A program made the translations under genes and the position numbers. Positions 17,307 through 27,297 of a stretch of 64,000 nt of DNA are shown here, piece after piece. Origin of the DNA: Alphaproteobacteria bacterium (lineage in GTDB: Bacteria; Pseudomonadota; Alphaproteobacteria; Caulobacterales; Hyphomonadaceae); assembly GCA_018222605.1 (NCBI GenBank), contig JAAEZZ010000010.1:1-64000 (forward strand), in the 5' to 3' direction. Below the pieces are notes generated by a model. It ran no database searches. It was given only the letters and a program-made list of their open reading frames with translations, and was not told where the DNA came from. How positions within the stretch are numbered: position 1 is the first letter of the stretch; every line of letters begins with the position of its first letter.

Positions 17307-19958
17307 GTGTCAGCGCGGCCCGCTTCATATTCTGGCCGAAAGGCAACAACGCCGCTGTGTTTAAAAAAAGTGCTGCGTACCCTGCTGGCCTGCTCTACCA
17401 TGCTGGCGGGCACGCATCTTTACAAGCCGAAAGCCTCTGCGGAACAGGAGCCGGAGCCTGCTCCGCCTACGGCCGCCCCCAGCGCTCCAAAGGTCAACAA
17501 GGACGCCTCCATCGACGAGATTTACGGCGCGTTGTTTGGCAAGGTGCCGACGGAGGCAATTTCCCTGCCCTATCCCGTTATCATTTCCGGGATAAATCAG
17601 GGCGATGTGATGATCACGCCCAGCACAACCGAAGGCGAGACGCTCATCGATCGCAAGGCTATTGTTGATCTTCTGCTGCCCTTTCTCGTCGAGGAGAAAC
17701 AGGCCGAGCTTCTGGAAACCGTCTCTCAAAAAGACAAGGTGAAGTCAGGTGATCTGACTTCCCTCGGCATGCCGACAAAGTTTGACAACAGCAACCTCAT
17801 CCTCGTGATCGACATTCCTGTTGAGTTTCGATCTGTCATCCCCCTGCCCATCCAACCGCGCATCCGGGCCGCGTTGCAGCTGGATACGGAAGATCAAGCG
17901 AACACCAGCGCCATTGTGAACATGGCTGCTGGCACGCGCTATATTCACAGCAGCAAATATCTGGATACCGGCTTTGCTGCGACGCAGGTAAATCTGCAAA
18001 CCGCCTTCAATGTCTTCGATGTCGTACTGGAAACCGGCCTTCGCTATAGCGATGCCTCGGATGAAGAACTTGCCCTGAATGATACGCGACTGACGAAGGA
18101 TCTCGTCGTGCAGCGCACCCGGCTTGAGGCTGGCGATCTGAGCGTACCGACTAGTGCCTTGCAGGGGAACCCCAGCCTGCTGGGGCTCGCCGGCTTCCGG
18201 AATTTCGGACTGCAACCGTATGAAGAGTATCGTACCAATCCCTCGCAGCAATTCGAGCTGCAGCGTGCGGCGCAAGTCATGGTCTATATTAATGGCCAGT
18301 TCATTCGCGAGATGCGCCTGCTGCCCGGCCGCTACAATCTGACCGACCTGCCCCTGCAGAGCGCGGCCGGCAACGATATCACGCTGGAAATCCAGTATGA
18401 TAGCGGCGACACAGACCGCGTTGTTTTCTCGGCCTTTTACGATTTCAGCCTGCTCAAGAAAGGCCTCACCGATTTCGCGGTGAGCCTGGGGCCAACATCG
18501 CGCATAGAAGATGGCGTGCGGGAATATGATTTCGATAATCCCGCCATCAGCGCTTTCTACCGCAGAGGCTGGACAGATGAGTTCACAGCTGGCGTCAACC
18601 TCCAGGCTGATACGGAATTACTGAATTTAGGAGGTGACGCGTTCTACACGTCCGGTGTCGGAACGTTTGGCTTCCTGGCAGGCTTCAGCGACACCGATGA
18701 GGGAACCGGTAGCGCCATCACCGGGCTCTATCGGTGGAATGACACAGACCGCGCAAGGCAATTACGCTTTGATGTGCAGGCCCGCTATCAGAGCGACCTC
18801 TACACGGCGCTCGGCTCTGGAACCAGCAACATCAAATATGACCTGACAGCCAGGGTCTCCCGCAATTTCTCCGAAACGATGCGTGTGCAGCTGACGACCG
18901 GCTTCCGGAAGCGCCATGATATGGATGAATTCGAGCAATCGCATTCGGCCAATCTGACATGGAGAACGCGCTATGGAACGCTCGGCTCCCTTGTACGCTA
19001 CACGACCGCACCAGGCGAAGAGGCCGAATTGTCGGCCGGCATTTCCTTCAGCATGCGGCTGGGCTCCGGATATGCGCAGGCCTCTCACGACACACGATCA
19101 TCGTCTACACGCGCATCCTATTCTTCGCGCATGGACCGCAATGTCGGCAGCTTTGGCTGGGATGCAGCCTATGCCCGCCAGTCCAATATTGATGATATTC
19201 GCGCGGGCGCCTCCTATATCGGCAACCGCTTTGAATCCCGCATCGAACAGCGCCTGACGGCGGCTACGCAATTTGATAGTTTCGGCAGCGAAAATCTCAC
19301 AGAAGCTTCCATCGGCTCTGCCCTTGTTTATGCAGACGGAGCATTTGCGTTGTCCCGCCCGGTCTATGACAGCTTCGTGATCTTTTCGAAAAATGAGGCC
19401 GTGAAGGATGTGGCGATCGCCGTTGATCCGCGCCGCACCATATTCGAAATGAAGCCTTCCTATGCGGCCCACTCGTCAAGCCTTGGTCCCGCGGTGGTGC
19501 CGGACCTGAATGCCTATTATGTCCGCACGATTGAGGTGGAAGCGCCAGATGCGCCAGCCGGAACGTCTCTGGGCGGACAAGCACTCAGCTTCCTGCCCGG
19601 ATACCGTTCTGGCTATATCGTCAAGCTGGGCGATGATCGTAATGTCGCGGTGATGTCCGTACTGGTGGATACGGAAGGCAAGCCCGTGCCCTTTGCGGCG
19701 GGATACGCCATTACCAGCGATGGCGAGCGCCACCAGATGTTCACCAATCGTGGCGGCCGCTTCTACATTGACGGCCTGAAGCATGGCGAGACCGTCGAGT
19801 TGCAATTCGACTCCCCGGAGGGCGCCACCGCGACCTTTGAGGTGCCGGATGGAGATATTGGCGTCATCCGCATGCCAAATCCTGTGAGGATAACCCCTGA
19901 AAAACCAGACGCGCCGTACCAGGTGACTGTACGCGTGATGAACCCGAATGGAGCCTGA
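17307..19958 (+). CDS. outer-membrane fimbrial usher (CsuD type)
   Basis: An 883-residue usher. An N-terminal export segment (LRTLLACSTMLAGTHLYKPKASA) precedes a periplasmic N domain (about 60-160, SIDEIYGALFGKVPTEAISLPYPV), a 24-strand pore with a plug inserted (YINGQFIREMRLLPGRYNLTDLPL is the typical usher segment) and C-terminal beta-sandwich domains (about 760-883). It forms the secretion pore and assembles pilin-chaperone complexes. The start is a GTG only 8 bp after the chaperone stop with a weak ribosome site, so coupling or a later start is possible. Its stop abuts the tip-adhesin ATG. Confidence 0.9.
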   Translation: MSARPASYSGRKATTPLCLKKVLRTLLACSTMLAGTHLYKPKASAEQEPEPAPPTAAPSAPKVNKDASIDEIYGALFGKVPTEAISLPYPVIISGINQGDVMITPSTTEGETLIDRKAIVDLLLPFLVEEKQAELLETVSQKDKVKSGDLTSLGMPTKFDNSNLILVIDIPVEFRSVIPLPIQPRIRAALQLDTEDQANTSAIVNMAAGTRYIHSSKYLDTGFAATQVNLQTAFNVFDVVLETGLRYSDASDEELALNDTRLTKDLVVQRTRLEAGDLSVPTSALQGNPSLLGLAGFRNFGLQPYEEYRTNPSQQFELQRAAQVMVYINGQFIREMRLLPGRYNLTDLPLQSAAGNDITLEIQYDSGDTDRVVFSAFYDFSLLKKGLTDFAVSLGPTSRIEDGVREYDFDNPAISAFYRRGWTDEFTAGVNLQADTELLNLGGDAFYTSGVGTFGFLAGFSDTDEGTGSAITGLYRWNDTDRARQLRFDVQARYQSDLYTALGSGTSNIKYDLTARVSRNFSETMRVQLTTGFRKRHDMDEFEQSHSANLTWRTRYGTLGSLVRYTTAPGEEAELSAGISFSMRLGSGYAQASHDTRSSSTRASYSSRMDRNVGSFGWDAAYARQSNIDDIRAGASYIGNRFESRIEQRLTAATQFDSFGSENLTEASIGSALVYADGAFALSRPVYDSFVIFSKNEAVKDVAIAVDPRRTIFEMKPSYAAHSSSLGPAVVPDLNAYYVRTIEVEAPDAPAGTSLGGQALSFLPGYRSGYIVKLGDDRNVAVMSVLVDTEGKPVPFAAGYAITSDGERHQMFTNRGGRFYIDGLKHGETVELQFDSPEGATATFEVPDGDIGVIRMPNPVRITPEKPDAPYQVTVRVMNPNGA

Positions 19959-20891
19959 ATGATGTTCCGGCCAATCCCCCTCTTTACTGCGCTACTTCTC
20001 TTGAACCCAGCCTTCGCGCAGGAGACGGGCCTACCCGGCGCGGAAGGACTGGGCGAACAGCCCACGCCCTGCACACTGCAGATCAGACCGCCAGACATGG
20101 TGGTCTATCGCGGCGCACTCAGTCGGGGCTACAATAGCGACAGTGACCGCCAGCATACGGAGATTGCCAAAGTTATTATCGAGCATGAAGGAGACGCCTG
20201 CCCCTATACATTGCGCATTCAACCTGAAACCGGCCGCGGAACAGCCTACATGTATAATGGCCAGAACACACTTGAGTTTGAGGTATCGCCTCCAGGGCGG
20301 TCCGGCGGTTCGGGCAGCAACATGGTTGAGATCGCCGGCAATGTCGCACGAGGGCAGTTTCAGCGCACAGTTTCGTTTGACCTGCAGATTCCGCCCGGAC
20401 AGAAAACCGTGGCCGGGCGGTATGTAGGGCGTCTTGAGGTCAGTCTCTATCCGGACACGAGCGCAGCGGGCGAACTGGCAGACCGGCAATATATGGAAGT
20501 GGTCGTCGATGTGTTGCCCCGGATCGATGCCTCTTTCGGCACCAACGCAATCGGTGGACAGAAAACGACCTCACTGAATTTTGGCAAACTGCAGAAAGGC
20601 CAAAAGAGCAGTATCGAATTCTCCGTCACGGCAAATATCGGATATTCGATCAAGGTGACGTCGGACAATTCAGGCACCCTCCGCCATGAACACACGACAA
20701 GTGGAATTGACTATAGTGTCTATCTGGATGGCACGCGCATTTCCGTAGATGCCTCCTCCGCCAGCGAGACTCTGTTATCATCCGCCACCAATTCCCAGCA
20801 CAGTATGGATTTTCTGATTACCAGCAATACAAGCAAAGCGCTGGCCGGAAACTACACAGACCGCCTGACCCTTGTCGTATCAGCGGACTGA
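19959..20891 (+). CDS. SCPU-domain pilus tip subunit/adhesin (CsuE-like)
   Basis: A 310-residue secreted protein with signal peptide MMFRPIPLFTALLLLNPAFA. The N-terminal part (about 25-175) contains two cysteines (TPCTLQIRPP, GDACPYTLRIQ) and the C-terminal SCPU domain covers about 185-310 (ASFGTNAIGGQKTTSLNFGKLQKGQ, AGNYTDRLTLVVSAD). The two-domain form and last place in a pilin-chaperone-usher operon match CsuE-type tip adhesins, which bind surfaces and promote biofilm. The usher stop and this ATG touch (TGAATG), indicating translational coupling. Alternative: a second structural pilin. Confidence 0.85.
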   Translation: MMFRPIPLFTALLLLNPAFAQETGLPGAEGLGEQPTPCTLQIRPPDMVVYRGALSRGYNSDSDRQHTEIAKVIIEHEGDACPYTLRIQPETGRGTAYMYNGQNTLEFEVSPPGRSGGSGSNMVEIAGNVARGQFQRTVSFDLQIPPGQKTVAGRYVGRLEVSLYPDTSAAGELADRQYMEVVVDVLPRIDASFGTNAIGGQKTTSLNFGKLQKGQKSSIEFSVTANIGYSIKVTSDNSGTLRHEHTTSGIDYSVYLDGTRISVDASSASETLLSSATNSQHSMDFLITSNTSKALAGNYTDRLTLVVSAD

Positions 20892-20937
20892 ACTATCCGT
20901 CTCCTGATTATCTCGTACGAAAGCGTATGGCCGCGCC

Positions 20938-21597
20938 CTATTCCGTTGCGCCGCCAAGTTCTTTCGTGAGCAGAACCTTGTAATGCTTTAGCAGTTCCAT
21001 GCCGGCCTCTGCCGCTTCCCGATCATGCGTATATTTCAGCTCAATCAACAGGCCCCGCATCGCGGCGCGGTGCAGGTGCACCATGTTCAGCACGGCCTGC
21101 TTGTCCCTGATGCCAACTTGTTGGGCCACCAGCCAGACGCCTTCACGCTGGGCATCCTGAAGTTTCTGCAGGGTTGTTGTGAAGCGGGCATCGAGTTCCG
21201 GGTCACTGCGCGCGCCCATCATGATCTCGATCAAGGCAATTGCGGGGGGCTGCAACAATGCCTGCCAGGTCGCCTCCGTGATGGCATCGAACAATTCCAC
21301 ACCGGGCTTGAATTTCGCCAGGGTTGAGCGGACGAAATCGTTCTGTTGTACGGCGGCATCTTCCGCAACAGCCGTAATCAGATCGCAGCGCGTCGGAAAA
21401 TGATGCAGGAATGCCCCGCGGCTGACGCCAGCTTCATCCGTGATCTTCTGAAGCGTGGTTTTTCCGTAGCCATATTTATCCAGACAGACGATGGCCGCAT
21501 CAATTAGTTTCCGCCGCATCGCAGCGGAGCGCACGGCATGCGGTCCCCGGCGCTTGGTTGCACCCGAAGCAGCTTTCTGTGGAGGTTTCTTCGCCAT
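20938..21597 (-). CDS. TetR family transcriptional regulator
   Basis: A 219-residue TetR regulator. A lysine/arginine-rich tail (MAKKPPQKAASGATKRRG) precedes the helix-turn-helix at about 28-75 (RRKLIDAAIVCLDKYGYGKTTLQKITDEAGVSRGAFLHHFPTRCDLI); a helical ligand domain follows. The start at 21597 is chosen because AAGGGGG lies 4 nt upstream; a longer frame to 21657 lacks one. It diverges from the exported carboxylesterase gene at 21986, and the region between holds a palindromic element that recurs beside another esterase. It is the best local candidate to control both. Confidence 0.88.
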   Translation of the reverse strand: MAKKPPQKAASGATKRRGPHAVRSAAMRRKLIDAAIVCLDKYGYGKTTLQKITDEAGVSRGAFLHHFPTRCDLITAVAEDAAVQQNDFVRSTLAKFKPGVELFDAITEATWQALLQPPAIALIEIMMGARSDPELDARFTTTLQKLQDAQREGVWLVAQQVGIRDKQAVLNMVHLHRAAMRGLLIELKYTHDREAAEAGMELLKHYKVLLTKELGGATE

Positions 21598-21985
21598 CAG
21601 GCCCCCTTGTGAACCTATTCTTTCGATATGGCTTAACGGTTTCCCGAAAACAGGCAAACACCAAGACCATCACCATACTGTTATCCATGTTTCGGGCACA
21701 CCCCGGCCACGCGCCGGGAAGCGTCCAAAAGGTTATACCGGTTTGCATGCTGAAAGCATTTTTCGTCCTCGCAAGCCTTTTCCAGTCTATTTGGACTTTA
21801 TTTTTTCACGCTATGGCATCATTGTAAATCTGTCGGCGCATCAAAAACACATTGCCGGCATCGGGAGGTCATGAAGGCTCAATCAGGCGCACCAATGGGA
21901 GGCGGCGTTCGCCCCTCACATGCAGATGCTTCACGCCCGGCGCCTTCCAATCCCAATGAGAAAAATTGATGAGGAGGAAACATCC
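21598..21985. other. divergent TetR/esterase promoter region
   Basis: 388 bp between two divergent starts, AT-rich toward 21770-21850. It contains the 27-bp element described at 21779 and a weaker related sequence, GTCCAAAAGGTT, at 21723-21734. I see no gene in it. Both promoters should lie here. Confidence 0.6.
21779..21805. promoter_or_regulatory. shared 27-bp element, copy 1 (esterase/TetR)
   Basis: Centred on AGTCTATTTGGACT (21784-21797), an imperfect palindrome followed by TTATTTTT. The sequence from 21779 to 21805 equals that at 43808-43834 in 26 of 27 positions. The second copy is upstream of a paralogous esterase. It is probably an operator. Confidence 0.65.
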
Positions 21986-23599
21986 ATGCCACCGAAATCC
22001 GGTTTATCCAGGCGCCTGTTTCTCGGCGCTGGCGCAACACTCATGGGCAGCGGCCTTATGACTGGTCGCGCCTGGGCCGCAGACCTGTTCCCCGTTGTGG
22101 AAACAGCGAACGGCAAATTACGGGGCGCGACCGCCGCCGGCATCAGCGCATTCAAGGGCGTCCATTATGGCGCATCAACGGCAGGCGAAAATCGTTTCAT
22201 GCCGCCCCAGCCGATCAAGAAATGGGCAGGCATTCGCAATGCCCTCTCCTATAGCGATGTTTCCCCCCAAGCCACGGGAAGCCGCGCTTATGAATATGCC
22301 GATCTAATCGTTTTCGATCGCCAGCCTGCCGGGCCGGGTGAAGACTGTCTCAGCCTGAATGTCTGGACCCCCAGCCTGGACCAGCAAGCCGGAAAATCCG
22401 TTATCGTGGTGCTGCATGGCGGCGGGTTCTACGCCGGATCCGGTAACTCCTTCGGCATGGATGGCGAGGCGATGGCCCGCTTTGCCGACAGTGTCGTCAT
22501 CAGCGTAAACCACCGTCTGGGCGCCTTTGGCTTTACCTATCTGGGACAATTGGGCGGGGAGCGATTTGCAGGCTCCGGCAGCGTCGGCATGCAGGATATT
22601 GTCGCTGCACTCAAATGGGTGAAAGAAAACGTCGCCCAGTTCGGGGGCGACCCCAACCGTGTGCTTGTGTACGGACAATCTGGCGGGGGCGCCAAGACAA
22701 GCACCCTGCTGGCCATGCCTTCGGCCAAGGGCCTGTTCCACAGGGCTGGCGTGATGAGCGGCTCCATGCTTACGGCCGGTTCCCCCGACAGGGCGACGGA
22801 AAATGCGGTCCGCCTGATGAAGGCTCTGGATATTCCCCAATCCGATGTTGAGCGGCTGCAGAAAGTACCATTCACAACACTGCTGGAGGCCCAGACAAAA
22901 CTGGAACTGGCAGACCGGGCCAAGGGCGAAGCACCGCGCGCATTCGGGCCGATCGTGGACGATGTCGCCATTCCGCGTCATCCCTGGTCTCCGGACGCAC
23001 CGCCTGAGGCGCATGATGTGCCGATGATCATTTCCACAGCGCTGGATGAGCGCACCTATCGGATGTCGAATTACGACCTGACCGAAGAAGGCCTTCTGGA
23101 GTTTATTCGTGAACGCGCTGGCGACAAGGCTGAAGAGGTATTGGCGCTCTATCGGGCCGAAGACCCAGACTCGACACCCTTCATTATTCAGGCGCGCATC
23201 GATACTGATCTCGGCTTCCGCAAGGCCGCTTTCCAGCAGGCTGAACTGAAAGCCAAGGCGGGCGGTGCACCGGTATGGGCGTATCTGTGGACATGGCCAT
23301 CCCCCGCTTTTGATGGCCGTTATGGCGCAGTACACGGAATTGATGTCGGGCTCAGCCTGTATAGTATCCGTGGCGGGCTGACTGGCGCAGAGGCCGATAG
23401 CAAGCTGATGGCAAAACGTATTTCCTCTGCCTGGGCCGCCTTTGCTGCAACAGGCAATCCGAACAATGAAGCACTGCCGCAATGGGATGCCTATGAGCCA
23501 ACCAAGCGGGCGACCATGATCTTCGATATGGACACGCGGCAGGCATATGATCCCCGCGCTGAAATTCGTGAGATGTGGCAAGGCGTCAGCGTGGAATAA
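21986..23599 (+). CDS. Tat-exported type-B carboxylesterase
   Basis: A 537-residue alpha/beta-hydrolase of the type-B carboxylesterase (COesterase) family. It has a twin-arginine signal (SRRLFLGAGATLMGSGLMTGRAWA), oxyanion-hole motif HGGGFYAGSG, nucleophile elbow GQSGGG with S232, acid E355 (ALDERTYR) and H450 (GAVHGID). It should hydrolyse carboxylic esters in the periplasm; the substrate is unknown. The elbow has GQSGG instead of the usual GESAGG. GAGGAGG lies 8 nt before the chosen ATG. It is divergent from a TetR gene and convergent with a large TonB receptor gene, with a strong terminator after the stop. Confidence 0.92.
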   Translation: MPPKSGLSRRLFLGAGATLMGSGLMTGRAWAADLFPVVETANGKLRGATAAGISAFKGVHYGASTAGENRFMPPQPIKKWAGIRNALSYSDVSPQATGSRAYEYADLIVFDRQPAGPGEDCLSLNVWTPSLDQQAGKSVIVVLHGGGFYAGSGNSFGMDGEAMARFADSVVISVNHRLGAFGFTYLGQLGGERFAGSGSVGMQDIVAALKWVKENVAQFGGDPNRVLVYGQSGGGAKTSTLLAMPSAKGLFHRAGVMSGSMLTAGSPDRATENAVRLMKALDIPQSDVERLQKVPFTTLLEAQTKLELADRAKGEAPRAFGPIVDDVAIPRHPWSPDAPPEAHDVPMIISTALDERTYRMSNYDLTEEGLLEFIRERAGDKAEEVLALYRAEDPDSTPFIIQARIDTDLGFRKAAFQQAELKAKAGGAPVWAYLWTWPSPAFDGRYGAVHGIDVGLSLYSIRGGLTGAEADSKLMAKRISSAWAAFAATGNPNNEALPQWDAYEPTKRATMIFDMDTRQAYDPRAEIREMWQGVSVE

Positions 23600-23603
23600 A
23601 CGG

Positions 23604-23634
23604 AATGAGAGGGTTTTACGCCCTCTCATTTTCC
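23604..23634 (+). terminator. rho-independent terminator of the esterase
   Basis: AATGAGAGGG and CCCTCTCATT form a perfect 10-bp stem with a 7-nt loop, followed by TTTCC, starting 4 nt after the stop codon of the esterase. The A/T ends allow use from the other side too. Confidence 0.75.
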
Positions 23635-23656
23635 GACATCGCAGACCTGACAGAAA

Positions 23657-23683
23657 TGGCCCATCCTCCAAGAGGATGGGCCA
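23657..23683. repeat. 12-bp perfect inverted repeat in a convergent intergenic region
   Basis: TGGCCCATCCTC and its exact complement are separated by only 3 nt. The hairpin lies between the convergent esterase and TonB receptor genes and is a likely terminator for the receptor, read leftward (followed by TTTCTG). A smaller AGCCGC/GCGGCT hairpin at 23797-23813 lies closer to the receptor stop. Confidence 0.6.
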
Positions 23684-23855
23684 AGTCGTTTGCTCTTTCC
23701 TGAGGCGACACCTGAACAGAACCGAAGCGCGCATCAGGAAGGAGGGAGAGTTGGCACAATCGCAGGTATGGGGAGAGAAAACGCCTGTGCCCTGAAAGCC
23801 GCACAAGGCGGCTGTGATTGCAGGGATGGACAAGTCACCCCCGCAATCAAACTGG

Positions 23856-26800
23856 TTAGAAGGTGGCTTTCACCCCAACCTGGATGGTACGCCCCAGTGC
23901 ATCTGCTGTCCGCGGGTCATAACCAAACTCGGCCCGAACATAAGGCGGATCTTCATCAAAGATGTTCGCGACAGTTGCCGAGAAGGCCAGGGTGTCGCTG
24001 AAATTGAACACATAGGTTGTGTCAAAACGCAGGGAATGATCCACATCAACGCCTTTGGTGATCAGGCCAATCTCATCCGTCGTGCCCGGATAATAGCCCA
24101 GCGGATCAACCCCGCCACGCTCATCCTCGACCCCGGAGACATACCGTGCCGTAAGGCGTAAATTATGACGTTCACGATTGAAGTTGATGAAGCCATTGAC
24201 ACGCCATTCCGGCGCAGAGAACGGAATGGACTCGAAGTTCAGATACCCGAGGCGGTCATCTGCCGGAGCCACTTCAACCCCGTCCAGAATACGGGCCGTC
24301 GTTTCCAGCTTCGTAACCCTTGTGCCATCCACACCAAAGGTCAGGTCACCATCATAAACCGGCAGGTCGTAGCGGACCGCAAAGTCAAAGCCAGCCGTCA
24401 ACTGGTCAGAACCATTGCCAATGTCCGTGATGACGGTGTTCAGGTCATTGATGGAAGATGCGCCCTGCACACACTGACCATTTGGTGAGCTGTCAGTATT
24501 GTTGAACACGATCCGGCCGATCAGCGGGTTGGAACAATCCGCAAGACCGGTGCTTTCGGCAAACACGATATTGGCAATCTGGTTGTTGGTGGCTAATTGA
24601 TCGATCTCACCTTTCAGGTGGATGTCGAAATAGTCGACCATAACAGAGAGGTGGTGGCCCGATGCGAAGCCTTCACTGTCCCAAATCAGGCCAAGGTTCC
24701 AGGATTCCGCCTCCTCTGGCTCAATGTCCGTGCGCGTAACAGTTTGCGCGCCCAGCCAGTTACCATTCGCTCGGTCATAGGAGCGGACAATGTTGGAAAC
24801 ACTACCCGGCGACAGGATAATGTCAGGCGCCAAGAAGTTAGTACCGTAGGAGGCGCGTGCCGACAGCGGGCCGAACACGTCCCATTTGCCTGCAACCTTG
24901 TAGACGGTTGCGTCCAGGCCACCTGAGAATTCCTCACGACGCGCAGCTGCCTGAATATTCAGGCGGTCATGCACCGGCAGGTTCACCTCGACAAAGTAGG
25001 ATATGGCCTGACGATCATAGGCTTCAGCTTCATCAATGCCGTAGAAACCGAAGGGCCCCGGACGATTAAGTGTACAGCCATTGAACTTAGGATCCGTGTT
25101 TGGCAGCGGACGCTGGCCTTCAGGCCAGGCGCACGGCACGGCGCCATTGTGGAAATCACTGGGGTTGAACTCAGATGTCTCATCCTGACGCCACTGTGTC
25201 CCCGCAGCCCAACCGATCGTACCACCCGGCAGCTCAATTGGCGTCATGCCATTGAAGACCAGGTCTACGATGAGATTGGTCGTGGTCGTCTCCGCATGGC
25301 GTGGATCAAAAAGCCAACCAATCAGGACCGGATCATTCTCCGTACCCGGCACATAGTTCGGGTTGTCCAAGCCTAGCTCAGGTTGCTGGGAATAGGAGGA
25401 GGAGAACGGATTGAACCACAAGCACCCATCCTGACCCGCCGCGCCCGGATTCTGTGTCCCCAGCGTATTCGGATCAAGGTCCGGTGCGTTACAAGCCGGG
25501 CCACCAAAACCGTTCAAGGCTTCTTGCAGGCGGAAGCCCAGATAGTCAGCATCTTCATAGGTGAATTTCTGCTGGTTGTAGGTAACCGCGAAATCATAAT
25601 CGATGCCGGCAGCCGGACCGAACATGCTGCCGAGCGATCCGTCCAGAGAGGTGGAAATACGCCAGATCTGGTTATCCACACTCGCGGAATTGGAATTGCC
25701 CTCTCCGCCAGACGTTACGGTTTGCCCCTGGTGAGCGAACGGACGCAGCAATACAATTGAGTAGCGATCGGTGAGACCATAAAGCGGGCTCTGGTCCCAA
25801 CCGGTTCGTGCCGCGAACTCCGCAACATACGGGTTCGTTTGCGGCACGAAGTACTGGAACGTCGCGCCCGTCGTCGTGGCCGGCCCTTGCGTGGTTGGTA
25901 GGGATGGCGAGTTGAACTGGTTGGGCACTTTCACATCGGCGTACGCCACTTCAATATGAAAATCCGTATTCTCATCAATCTCTGTATTGAGCTGACCATA
26001 GACACGGAAGATGTCCTGGTCTTCCACGAGGTTGTAATACGACGCGTAGCCATAATTACACGCCGTGCCGCCCGGAGAGTTCGGCGCGTAGATGCCCCCT
26101 TGGGATTCACAGCTCTCCTGCGTGTAGTCGTACAGGGAGCCAATGGTTGTGCCGCCAGCCGTTTGCGGTAGGTAGCGCCCCAAATTTGTCAGGAATGACC
26201 AGGCGGTCGGGTTTTCCCAATAAGGAAGCGAAGAGAAATCGCGCTCTTCGGTTTCAAGACGCGAACGGTGAGACCACTCGGCAGACACCATCAAATTTGT
26301 CGGGCCATCACCGATGCCATAGAGGGCGCCGATATCCCATTCCCCGTCGGAACCATCAACATATTTGTAGTCAGCTTTCACATCAAAGCCGACGAATTCA
26401 GATTTGGTAATGAAGTTCACAACACCGCCAACGGCATCCGCACCATAGATGGTGGCCGCGCCATCCTTCAGCACTTCCGTGCGCTCCAGCGCCATCATCG
26501 GAATGTTGGAAATGTTCTCACTGACCCGACGACCATTCAGAAGGGTCAGCGTGTTGTCGGGGCCCAGATTACGCAAGTTGAAGGCAGGCGCCCCAATGCG
26601 GTTACCGCCGCCGAAATAGTTGGACTCACCATATGTCGGACCAGACTGAGTCAGATTTTTCGCAAAATCCAGACCTGTGGGGCTCCCCTGCAACTCCAGC
26701 TCATCAGCGGAGTAAACGTTTACCGGCAGCGCAGCATCTTCAGGTGTCCCGCGAATTGCGGAGCCAGTAACGATAACCTTTTTCTGGCGCGCCTCTGTCT

Positions 26801-26909
26801 CGTCCGTTCTCTCGACACGAACGACCTCATCTTCCTGCGCATGCGCAACAATGCCCCCAATGACATACGCAACAACTGCCAATGAGGCAGTCCTCATGAA
26901 CAATCTCAT
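23856..26909 (-). CDS. large TonB-dependent receptor
   Basis: A 1017-residue outer-membrane receptor with signal peptide (MRLFMRTASLAVVAYVIGGIVAHA). The plug contains KKVIVTGSAIRGTPEDAALPVNVYSADELELQG, NLRNLGPDNTLTLLNGRRVS and VLKDGAATIYGADAVGGVVNFITK; the C-terminus is VKATF. The plug type and length are those of the large TonB receptors common in sphingomonads, Caulobacter and Hyphomonas, usually linked to organic nutrients rather than iron. GGGAGG lies 5 nt before the ATG at 26909; the longer frame to 27050 has no ribosome site. It lies next to two exported esterases, one convergent and one upstream on the same strand. Confidence 0.92.
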   Translation of the reverse strand: MRLFMRTASLAVVAYVIGGIVAHAQEDEVVRVERTDETEARQKKVIVTGSAIRGTPEDAALPVNVYSADELELQGSPTGLDFAKNLTQSGPTYGESNYFGGGNRIGAPAFNLRNLGPDNTLTLLNGRRVSENISNIPMMALERTEVLKDGAATIYGADAVGGVVNFITKSEFVGFDVKADYKYVDGSDGEWDIGALYGIGDGPTNLMVSAEWSHRSRLETEERDFSSLPYWENPTAWSFLTNLGRYLPQTAGGTTIGSLYDYTQESCESQGGIYAPNSPGGTACNYGYASYYNLVEDQDIFRVYGQLNTEIDENTDFHIEVAYADVKVPNQFNSPSLPTTQGPATTTGATFQYFVPQTNPYVAEFAARTGWDQSPLYGLTDRYSIVLLRPFAHQGQTVTSGGEGNSNSASVDNQIWRISTSLDGSLGSMFGPAAGIDYDFAVTYNQQKFTYEDADYLGFRLQEALNGFGGPACNAPDLDPNTLGTQNPGAAGQDGCLWFNPFSSSYSQQPELGLDNPNYVPGTENDPVLIGWLFDPRHAETTTTNLIVDLVFNGMTPIELPGGTIGWAAGTQWRQDETSEFNPSDFHNGAVPCAWPEGQRPLPNTDPKFNGCTLNRPGPFGFYGIDEAEAYDRQAISYFVEVNLPVHDRLNIQAAARREEFSGGLDATVYKVAGKWDVFGPLSARASYGTNFLAPDIILSPGSVSNIVRSYDRANGNWLGAQTVTRTDIEPEEAESWNLGLIWDSEGFASGHHLSVMVDYFDIHLKGEIDQLATNNQIANIVFAESTGLADCSNPLIGRIVFNNTDSSPNGQCVQGASSINDLNTVITDIGNGSDQLTAGFDFAVRYDLPVYDGDLTFGVDGTRVTKLETTARILDGVEVAPADDRLGYLNFESIPFSAPEWRVNGFINFNRERHNLRLTARYVSGVEDERGGVDPLGYYPGTTDEIGLITKGVDVDHSLRFDTTYVFNFSDTLAFSATVANIFDEDPPYVRAEFGYDPRTADALGRTIQVGVKATF

Positions 26910-27297
26910 ATTTTCCTCCCAATCCGGTTTTATTGTTCGCCCATCAAGAGGCACCGGAAGCCCGATGAAATTACAGTCCAATTGGTTTGTAAATATCTTT
27001 TTGCGAATCTCACCACAAAATATGTTTGAATTGGTGCGCCTCAGACACATAAAATCTAATTATAAATTGTTTTTACTGAGTTTTTTAAAAATCAGGGAAA
27101 TATACTATCTCACCAATATGATGGATACTTCTTGCGAGATGGCACCTCTTTTCCGACCCAAGAAACGTAATTCCAGTACGAATAGCGTTTGCACCTCACA
27201 TTAGCGCTCCGTGTACCCCACCCAAAGAGCCAGGGCCCAAGGCACGGAACACCGCATCTTGGGCCTGAAGGCAATTGGCTGGCAGTTTGAGCCAGAT
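26910..27297 (-). promoter_or_regulatory. receptor promoter region and end of the redox operon
   Basis: 388 bp with no gene. The half next to the receptor is AT-rich, typical of a promoter, and holds AGTCCAATTGGTTT at 26975-26988. This resembles the palindromic core of the shared esterase element and lies 66 bp before the start (65 bp in the 43813 copy). Near the operon end, GGCCCAAG/CTTGGGCC (27234-27265) could form a long hairpin that may help end the esterase transcript. Confidence 0.5.

Noticed and set aside
22304-23833. A 509-codon open frame on the - strand over the esterase
   Set aside because: Shadow of the esterase; crosses its terminator and shows no domain.
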